Below, piece by piece: positions 41,911 to 47,258 of a stretch of 47,258 nucleotides of DNA. Each line of letters starts with the position of its first letter. Position 1 is the stretch's first letter. This stretch comes from an uncultured Eubacteriales bacterium (GTDB taxonomy: Bacteria; Bacillota; Clostridia; Oscillospirales; Acutalibacteraceae). The notes below the pieces were generated by a model. That model saw only the letters and a program-made list of their open reading frames with translations, did not search any database and had not been told where the DNA came from. The stretch spans positions 1-47,258 of the forward strand of contig ONDL01000014.1 of assembly GCA_900316555.1 (NCBI GenBank), read 5' to 3'. The position numbers were made by a program, and so were the translations under genes.

Positions 41911-42906
41911 TTATATCAACAAAAATTGCAGCGCGTTGAACGCGTAACCTACTATTATTATTCCCACCGTACAGATGGCGATGAAAATTCCCAGCAGCTT
42001 TGCCTTGACCGCCTTCTTGAGCATGATCATCGAAGGCAGTGACAGCGTCGTAACGCCCATCATGAACGAGAGCACTACCCCGAGCAGCGCTCCCTTTCCG
42101 AGCAAAGCCTCGGCGATCGGTATCGTGCCGAAGATGTCGGCGTACATTGGGATTCCGCAGATCGTCGCGATGATCACACCGAAGGGATTGTCGCTACCCA
42201 GCGCGGTGATCACCCACTCCTCGGGGATCCAGTTATGAATGACCGCGCCGATTCCGACGCCTATCAGCACATATGGGAATACCTTCTTAGCGGTTGAGAG
42301 CACCTCTCCCCACGCGTATTTTAGCCTGTCTGAAAAACGAAGCTCCTCCTGCGGAATATCGATCGCCTTCGCGTTTCGGATATACTCCTGAACCTGATCC
42401 TCTAGGTGCAGCTTCTCGATCAGCGTGCCGCCCGCAACGGCGATAACAAGTCCGAGCACGACATAGACGACGGCGACCTTCCACCCGAAAATGCTCATCA
42501 GCAGCACAAGGCTGCCGAGGTCGACCATCGGCGACGAGATCAGGAACGAGAACGTCACCCCGAGCGGCAGACCCGCGCTTGTAAAACCGATAAACAGCGG
42601 TATCGACGAGCACGAGCAAAACGGCGTCACCGTTCCCAGGAGTGCAGCTATGATCCTCGCGCCCAAGCCGTTGAACCTGCCGAGCAGCTTCTTGCTCCTT
42701 TCGGGCGGAAAATAACTCTGAATATACGAGATTATCAGAATCAATACGCCGAGCAAAAGCATGATTTTGATTGTGTCATAGATAAAAAACAGGACGCTGC
42801 CGCCGATTTTGCTATCGGTGTCGAGTCCGCATAGCGTTAGCAGACTGCCTATAAGGCGCTCAAGCCACGCCATTCCGAGTATTTCATTCTGAATAAAGCT
42901 CCCCAT
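41911..42906 (-). CDS. ArsP/DUF318-type permease
   Basis: The 331-residue membrane protein has about eight to nine helices and the family motif CSCSSIPLFIGFTSAGLPLGVTFSFLISSP (near 95-125) with its CxCS. A second conserved block is GSDNPFGVIIATICGIPMYADIFG, with MMGVTTLSLPSMIMLKK. The family (PF03773) includes the organoarsenical efflux protein ArsP and relatives of unknown substrate. ATG 42906 follows GGAGGT. An ArsR-type operator and the arsR gene lie just upstream, so metalloid efflux is likely (inference). Confidence 0.9.
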   Translation of the reverse strand: MGSFIQNEILGMAWLERLIGSLLTLCGLDTDSKIGGSVLFFIYDTIKIMLLLGVLILIISYIQSYFPPERSKKLLGRFNGLGARIIAALLGTVTPFCSCSSIPLFIGFTSAGLPLGVTFSFLISSPMVDLGSLVLLMSIFGWKVAVVYVVLGLVIAVAGGTLIEKLHLEDQVQEYIRNAKAIDIPQEELRFSDRLKYAWGEVLSTAKKVFPYVLIGVGIGAVIHNWIPEEWVITALGSDNPFGVIIATICGIPMYADIFGTIPIAEALLGKGALLGVVLSFMMGVTTLSLPSMIMLKKAVKAKLLGIFIAICTVGIIIVGYAFNALQFLLI

Positions 42907-42920
42907 AATACCTCCAAAAT

Positions 42921-42944
42921 ATAGATAAATCGAAATTTGTCTAT
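42921..42944. promoter_or_regulatory. ArsR-type operator in front of the permease
   Basis: Imperfect palindrome ATAGATAAAT - CGAA - ATTTGTCTAT with one mismatch between the arms, the size expected for an ArsR/SmtB site. The half-site TGTCTAT recurs at the arsR promoter (43313-43319). Confidence 0.65.
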
Positions 42945-42961
42945 TTATAGTCCATTAACAG

Positions 42962-42981
42962 AGCCGTGCATGAGCACGGCT
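42962..42981 (-). terminator. Hairpin after arsR
   Basis: Perfect AGCCGTGC - ATGA - GCACGGCT stem just after the arsR stop. The following sequence is not a T-run, so termination would be weak; it may act as a partial stop or RNA-processing stem. Confidence 0.45.
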
Positions 42982-42985
42982 TTGA

Positions 42986-43291
42986 TCAGCAGCAGGATTC
43001 CTTCTGTTCCGTCTGCACATTTGTCAGCTGCGAGAGAATATCCACGGCGGCTTTGGCACCCTCTTGTGAAATCGAGTAGTGCATCCACTTTCCTTCCTTG
43101 CGGCCGACAACTATCCCCGAATCACAGAGAACCTTCATGTGGTGCGACATGGTGGGCTGGGTGACGCTGATTTCCTCATTGAGGCGGCAGGCGCACTTCT
43201 CGCCCGACTGCAGCAGCTTCAAAATCTTTATGCGGTTTTCATCGCAGAGCGCCTTGAACAGCTCGGCGGTTTTCTTTTCGTTCATTTCCAT
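42986..43291 (-). CDS. ArsR-family metalloregulator
   Basis: The 101-residue winged-helix protein has FKALCDENRIKILKLLQSGEKCACRL (about 12-37), the recognition helix TQPTMSHHMKVLCDSGIV, and the beta-wing RKEGKWMHYSI. The CAC pair (Cys33, Cys35) lies at the alpha-3 position that binds As(III) in ArsR, and the protein ends SCC. It probably derepresses itself and the permease when metalloid is present. The start is uncertain: ATG 43291 fits GGTGAATAAA best; ATG 43303 is also open. Confidence 0.9.
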   Translation of the reverse strand: MEMNEKKTAELFKALCDENRIKILKLLQSGEKCACRLNEEISVTQPTMSHHMKVLCDSGIVVGRKEGKWMHYSISQEGAKAAVDILSQLTNVQTEQKESCC

Positions 43292-43323
43292 TTTATTCAC
43301 CATATTGAAAAGTGTCTATATAT

Positions 43324-43351
43324 ATTATAATGAAATTCAGCGGCTTGTCAA
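43324..43351 (-). promoter_or_regulatory. Promoter of arsR, with ArsR half-site at the start
   Basis: On the minus strand TTGACA (43351-43346), 16 bases, TATAAT (43329-43324). TGTCTAT (43313-43319), which is shared with the permease operator, lies just downstream. Confidence 0.7.
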
Positions 43352-43372
43352 GGCTAAGTTTTTCCGCTCCGA

Positions 43373-43401
43373 TTGACAACATTGATTTTTTCTGTTATCA
43401 T
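43373..43401 (+). promoter_or_regulatory. Consensus-like promoter of the sigma-fusion operon
   Basis: TTGACA (43373-43378), 17 bases, TATCAT (43396-43401), about 100 bases upstream of the ATG at 43500. The long leader has no obvious structure. Confidence 0.65.
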
Positions 43402-43499
43402 AGATTCAGAAAAAATTTTAAAAAAACAGCAAACCTTTTCCGAACTTCAGAGTCCTTTTTTATGAAAGGGGAAAATGAGAGGAAAGAGAAGGGATCAGC

Positions 43500-44951
43500 A
43501 TGAACAAACAGCCTAAATATAAAATAGATAACGCAAGGCTGTCGCGCTTGGTGGCAAAGGCGCAGAACGGCAGCCGCAAGGCGATGGAGGACGTCATCAA
43601 TATGGTGAGCGGATATCTGTACTACTACAGCCTGACTTTGCTCGGCGACGAGGAACAGGCAAAGGATGCGGTGCAGGATATTTTGCTGACCATTCTCAAA
43701 AAGCTCGATACACTCGACGAACCGAAGGCTTTTCTGGGCTGGATGAAAACGATTGCCGCGAACTACTGCAAAACAAAGCTCTCGCACACAAAGGAGCATA
43801 TCAGCATTGACGAGGACACATGGGAATTCGCTGATGAAAACGACCAGATCTGTCCCGAGAAATCAGCGGAAACCGAGGAGGTCTGCGGTTATGTGAGAGA
43901 AGCGGTCAGAGCGCTGCCTCAGCTTTTGCGTGAAAGCGTGATGATGTTTTACTTTAATCAGATGAGCGTAAAGCAGATCGCAGATATCCTTGAGGTCAAC
44001 GAAAACACCGTGAAAAGCCGCCTGTACTCCGCGCGTCAGTCCATGAAAAAATATCTGGAGCAATACGGCGGCGCGGCTCTCGCCTCCTGCGCGGTTCCGC
44101 CCATGTCCGTGATATCGTTCAGCCTGATCCAGGGCGCGGAAAGGCAAAAGAATATTCTGATCCCGTACGCGACACAGGCAGGCGAAATCAAGGTAGCGGC
44201 TATCAATTCCTCGTCAGCGTCCGCATCATTGCCTATAAAAGCGGCGGCTGTCGGAGCTGCGTGCCTAATCACCGCCGGCGGAATCGGCGCCGCTGTGATG
44301 TCAGGAAAATCGAACGCGGATATGCCGTCAGAGCTGTTCACCGCTCCTTCCTCGCATTCATGCATGATGACTCAGCCCTCAAGCGCATAGCCGACCGAAC
44401 CGACCGCCGCACAAACAACCGCTCAGACCGTTCCCGTCAGCCGCACCGTGACTGACAGCACGGAAGCCGGCACTCAGCAATCACAGGAGAATATCGCGGA
44501 AACAACCGTCTATTCCGAAAACGCGACTCAGGCGCCGTCAACTCAGGCGCCGTCTACGGCTGAGCAAAGCGATACGCCGCTCTATTCGCAAATCATCAGA
44601 ATTCAGGTCGCGGAAGATACATTCAGCGATTTTGACAGAATGTACTGCTTCCTCACGGACAAAACCGCGGATACCGTTTTGGCGGACTGGGGCTCGATAA
44701 AGGGAACCATGTCCAAGATCGAAAACACGGACACCTGGAGCATTTCTCTTGCCAGACAGAATATCACTCTGTATTCCGGACACAGATACAGCGTCGTATT
44801 TACGAGCGATTGGAGCACGCAGACAGACGCACTTGAATTCACCGCCTCGGGCAACACAAGAGAGCATGTCGCTGTGTATACGGGCGAATCCACCCCTATC
44901 AGTTATACCGCCAACACTTATTCATATAAGTATAACTGGCTCGGAGAATAA
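43500..44951 (+). pseudogene. ECF sigma factor fused to a membrane helix and an extracellular module, interrupted by an amber codon
   Basis: The first 296 codons encode an ECF sigma factor: region 2 (YLYYYSLTLLGDEEQAKDAV, about 40-60, and AFLGWMKTIAANYCKTK) and region 4 (about 137-180; SVKQIADILEVNENTVKSRL). A membrane helix follows at about 247-268 (AAAVGAACLITAGGIGAAVM). TAG at 44388-44390 interrupts, but the same frame continues as a Thr/Pro/Gln linker (PTEPTAAQTTAQTV ... QAPSTQAPST) into a ~120-residue extracellular module (from 44592, about codon 365), which ends NWLGE. CAG to TAG would explain it (SSA-Q-PTEPT). Restarting at GTG 44448 would give the module without a signal peptide. The module recurs twice in the next gene. 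It is either a broken gene or a sequence error. Confidence 0.8.
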
Positions 44952-44990
44952 GAGAACAGACGAAGATTTAATAAGAAAGGGTGCTTTTTT

Positions 44991-45956
44991 ATGAAACCAG
45001 CAATGAAAAAATGCTTAACCGCTGTACTAGCCGCGACTGTGTCGGTTTCCGTTTTCAGCGTTCCGGCAAACGCAGTCGAACCTGCCGCCCATGTACTCAG
45101 CATTGATATTGACAGCGATACCTTCAGGGACGTCAAGCAGATGTACTGCTTTATCACGGACGAAACCGACAGCTCCGAAATCGTGAAATGGGGCGCCAAA
45201 AAAGGCGCAATGACAAAGGACGCGAATACCGATGTGTGGCGTTACGACCTTGACGGACACGGCATCACCTTGGATCCCGCACACTCATACACCGTTGTTT
45301 TCTCTGACAACTGGATCATTCAAACCGAGAACCTCACCATCGCAGATTATGACAGCGAAAAGGAATACACCGCCGTTTTCTCGGAAATCTTCACAATGAA
45401 ATCCTTCTATTCCAAGCCTGTGTACAAATACAAGTGGCTCGGCGAGAACGAGAAACAAGCCGGAGCAGATGTTTTCAGCGTCCGCGCCGATAAGGGCGCC
45501 TACGGAAGTGACCGCACACTGACCTGTCAGGTCTATGACGAAACCGCTGAAGCCTACGTCTTGTGGTGCGGCAGAATGACCCTGGACGAAAACGCCCAGA
45601 TCTGGAGCTTTGATTTCGGCAGGCACGGCATCGCGCTCGAACCCGGACACACCTATACCGTCACGTTTGGCAATGCTGAACCTCTGACAATCGATTCCTA
45701 CGATCGAAGCAAGGACTACACCGACGTATTTTCTGAAGCAATAGGTAAAGATGATATCCTGTTTGGTGACGCGAACGGCGACGGTGAGGTAAATATTACC
45801 GACGTGACATTTATTCAGCTGCATCTTGCGGAACGTATCACCCTGGAAGGCGACTGCCTAACGGCCGCCGACGCAAACGGCGACGGTGAAGTAACCGTTG
45901 ACGACGCTACGCAGATTCAAAAATATCTCGCCGATGAAATTGACTGTTTAGGATAG
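44991..45956 (+). CDS. Secreted dockerin protein with two copies of the sigma-fusion's extracellular module
   Basis: The 321-residue protein has a signal peptide (about 1-28, ending ANA). Module 1 (about 35-150) has MYCFITDETDSSEIVKWGAK and YKYKWLGE, closely matching the module at the end of the upstream sigma factor. Module 2 (about 157-253) has WSFDFGRHGIALEPGHTYTV and DYTDVFSE. A type I dockerin (about 259-318) follows with two Ca2+ loops, DANGDGEVNITD (260-271) and DANGDGEVTVDD (294-305). AAGGGTG precedes the ATG, 39 bases after the upstream stop, so it is in the same transcript. A cohesin partner must be elsewhere in the genome. Confidence 0.88.
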   Translation: MKPAMKKCLTAVLAATVSVSVFSVPANAVEPAAHVLSIDIDSDTFRDVKQMYCFITDETDSSEIVKWGAKKGAMTKDANTDVWRYDLDGHGITLDPAHSYTVVFSDNWIIQTENLTIADYDSEKEYTAVFSEIFTMKSFYSKPVYKYKWLGENEKQAGADVFSVRADKGAYGSDRTLTCQVYDETAEAYVLWCGRMTLDENAQIWSFDFGRHGIALEPGHTYTVTFGNAEPLTIDSYDRSKDYTDVFSEAIGKDDILFGDANGDGEVNITDVTFIQLHLAERITLEGDCLTAADANGDGEVTVDDATQIQKYLADEIDCLG

Positions 45957-46023
45957 TTTTCATCCGATTAAGCATATTTTCGCGGGGAAAGAAATACTTG
46001 CGGCGCGTATCACTGCAAATTGC

Positions 46024-46052
46024 TTGTATATCAAAAGCGGATATGGTACACT
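46024..46052 (+). promoter_or_regulatory. Possible promoter of the lipoprotein hydrolase
   Basis: TTGTAT (46024-46029), 17 bases, TACACT (46047-46052). AGGAG lies before the ATG at 46092. Confidence 0.4.
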
Positions 46053-46091
46053 GTTGATATGAACCACACGGAATGATAGGAGATTATCAGC

Positions 46092-47027
46092 ATGAAAACG
46101 AAAAAACTGGTTTGCGCATTATTGGCATCAACGCTCGTCCTTCTGTCTTTATCGGCATGTCAACCCGCAAAGCCGGGCCAGACTGAAACGACAAGCTCCG
46201 CCCAAAGCAGCGACATCTACCGTATCGAGGACTACGAAAGCAGCGAGGTCTTTGACATTGCAAAGGTCAATCTCAGCGAAGCATTGTCGGATATCTGCAC
46301 GTCATATCGATTCACATATCTGTCGGACGGTCTTAAAATCAACGGATATATCTCCGTTCCGAATTCGTTGGCGGCAACGCAGAAGCCAGGCAAATGCGTT
46401 CTGTTTAACCGCGGCGGAAACAGAGATTTCGGCAAGCTGGAAAATGATACTACAGCCAATATCTGCGCCGTTTGTGGCCGCATTGTCGTCGCTTCACAGT
46501 ACAGGGGCGGCGGCGGGTCCGAGGGTGCCGACCAGTTCGGCGGAGACGACCTGCATGATGTTATCAAGCTGATTGATTTATGCGAGAATCATTTTTCGTT
46601 CATAGACATGGACGATTTCTGCGCTGCGGGCGCTTCGCGCGGCGGCGTGATGACATACCCTGTCGCAAGACAGGACAAAAGAATCAAGCGCATCATCGCA
46701 CTCAGCGCCGAAAGCGATTTGTTTGAGGCGTATGAAAGCCGTGATGATATGAAAACCGTCCTGAAGGAAACAATCGGCTGCACGCCTGATGAAAATCCCG
46801 AGGAATACAAAAAACGCTCGGCTGTGTATTGGGCAGACGAAATCGAGGTTCCGGTGCTGATGTTCCACAGCAGACAGGACAAACGGGTTTCCTACAAGCA
46901 GGCGGAGGATTTGTACGCGAAGCTCAAAGACAGTACCGACTGCACCTTTATCACTTATGAGGACGATTCCCACGCCATCGTACATGACAAAGATTATTCC
47001 ACTATCCGCAACTGGCTGAACCAGTAA
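46092..47027 (+). CDS. Lipoprotein alpha/beta-hydrolase (prolyl oligopeptidase / S9-like)
   Basis: The 311-residue surface protein has a lipoprotein signal ending LSLSAC (Cys23 as the lipidated residue), then a low-complexity linker to about residue 45. The alpha/beta-hydrolase domain has the nucleophile elbow GASRGG (Ser182), the acid in FHSRQDKRVSY, and the His in YEDDSHAIVHD. Upstream of the Ser, RGGGGSEGADQFGGDDLHD fits the family's structured loop before the elbow. The domain order resembles S9 peptidases or acetyl-xylan-type esterases; the substrate is unknown. It follows the dockerin gene and may be part of the same surface set. Confidence 0.87.
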   Translation: MKTKKLVCALLASTLVLLSLSACQPAKPGQTETTSSAQSSDIYRIEDYESSEVFDIAKVNLSEALSDICTSYRFTYLSDGLKINGYISVPNSLAATQKPGKCVLFNRGGNRDFGKLENDTTANICAVCGRIVVASQYRGGGGSEGADQFGGDDLHDVIKLIDLCENHFSFIDMDDFCAAGASRGGVMTYPVARQDKRIKRIIALSAESDLFEAYESRDDMKTVLKETIGCTPDENPEEYKKRSAVYWADEIEVPVLMFHSRQDKRVSYKQAEDLYAKLKDSTDCTFITYEDDSHAIVHDKDYSTIRNWLNQ

Positions 47028-47034
47028 TAAAAAT

Positions 47035-47080
47035 ACCCCTCCCGAATGAACCGAGCGTTCACACGTGAGGGGTTTGCTAT
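47035..47080 (+). terminator. Terminator of the lipoprotein hydrolase
   Basis: Outer stem ACCCCTC / GAGGGGT with an inner TGAAC / GTTCA pair, followed by TTGCTATT. Confidence 0.7.
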
Positions 47081-47258
47081 TGCCTGTATATTGGGGAGAA
47101 TGGAGATCTTTACTCCCACTCGCTTCCTGCAAAATAATCTTAACAGTATTTGTTTAAGGATTTTAGCACGGAGTATTTCTATTATTTGTATTGTAAATAA
47201 AATACAGGCTATCAAAAATTCTGTTGCCATTTTGTTGCCACGATACAAGATTATTATA
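47081..47258. other. AT-rich noncoding right edge
   Basis: I see no supported gene. The minus strand is open across part of it, but without a ribosome site or family sequence. The near-repeat GTTGCCA TTTT GTTGCCA at the edge is noted among the findings. Confidence 0.5.

Noticed and set aside
46994..47248. Minus-strand open frame at the right edge
   Set aside because: It overlaps the terminator and the hydrolase end, has no ribosome site and no family sequence.

Overview
The window looks like a chromosomal segment of an anaerobic, spore-forming member of the Clostridia, close to Ruminococcus or the wider Oscillospiraceae/Ruminococcaceae. The support is indirect but consistent. There is a full-length sporulation sigma factor K and the dipicolinate synthase pair dpaA/dpaB, reverse rubrerythrin, a LUD-domain protein, RNase M5, a type I dockerin protein, and secreted proteins of the beta-sandwich type common in ruminococci. 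No rRNA, tRNA, CRISPR array or insertion sequence was recognised. The species cannot be named from the sequence alone.

Left part (1-12.7 kb): a cut-off pgeF (YfiH) gene; a Cys-rich small protein; an ECF sigma factor with a membrane-anchored beta-propeller partner; inorganic pyrophosphatase; and a P-type cation ATPase preceded by what reads as a yybP-ykoY (manganese) riboswitch. Next comes a tightly overlapping operon (LUD protein, RsmF-type and RsmA rRNA methyltransferases, small membrane protein), a frameshifted amidase, reverse rubrerythrin and a broken small membrane protein.

Middle part (12.7-24 kb): a LysR regulator faces a fabF / acyl-CoA ligase (frameshifted) / hotdog thioesterase / thioredoxin operon across a shared intergenic region with a perfect 9-bp inverted repeat. 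It is followed by a CBS protein, a YbhN/MprF-like membrane protein overlapping a DUF2974 hydrolase, exonuclease III, sigK, rnmV-holA and hinT with a phosphoribosyltransferase.

Housekeeping block (24-37 kb), almost all on the minus strand: plsY-der, yceD-rpmF, a small P-loop protein with pgi, a D-Ala-D-Ala carboxypeptidase, ispD-ispF, metY, dpaA-dpaB with a candidate sigma-K promoter, and ilvA-ridA. A two-copy ~104-bp direct repeat (period 135 bp) lies at 37.26-37.50 kb.

Right part (37.5-47 kb): a DtxR-like repressor, a frameshifted secreted protein, cysK with a strong promoter and an inverted repeat at its start site, maf, an ArsR / ArsP-type permease / CxxC thioredoxin-like module, and finally the most unusual locus. 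In that locus an ECF sigma factor runs in one frame through a membrane segment and a Thr/Pro/Gln-rich linker into an extracellular module, interrupted by one amber codon. The adjacent secreted dockerin protein carries two further copies of the same module, and a lipoprotein hydrolase follows. I read this as a sigma factor tethered to its own surface sensor next to an extracellular glycan-related gene set (inference).

Five genes in 47 kb carry single frameshift or nonsense lesions (amidase, acyl-CoA ligase, small membrane protein, secreted protein, sigma fusion). This suggests either real gene decay or residual sequence errors. Promoter and hairpin calls come from reading the sequence by eye.
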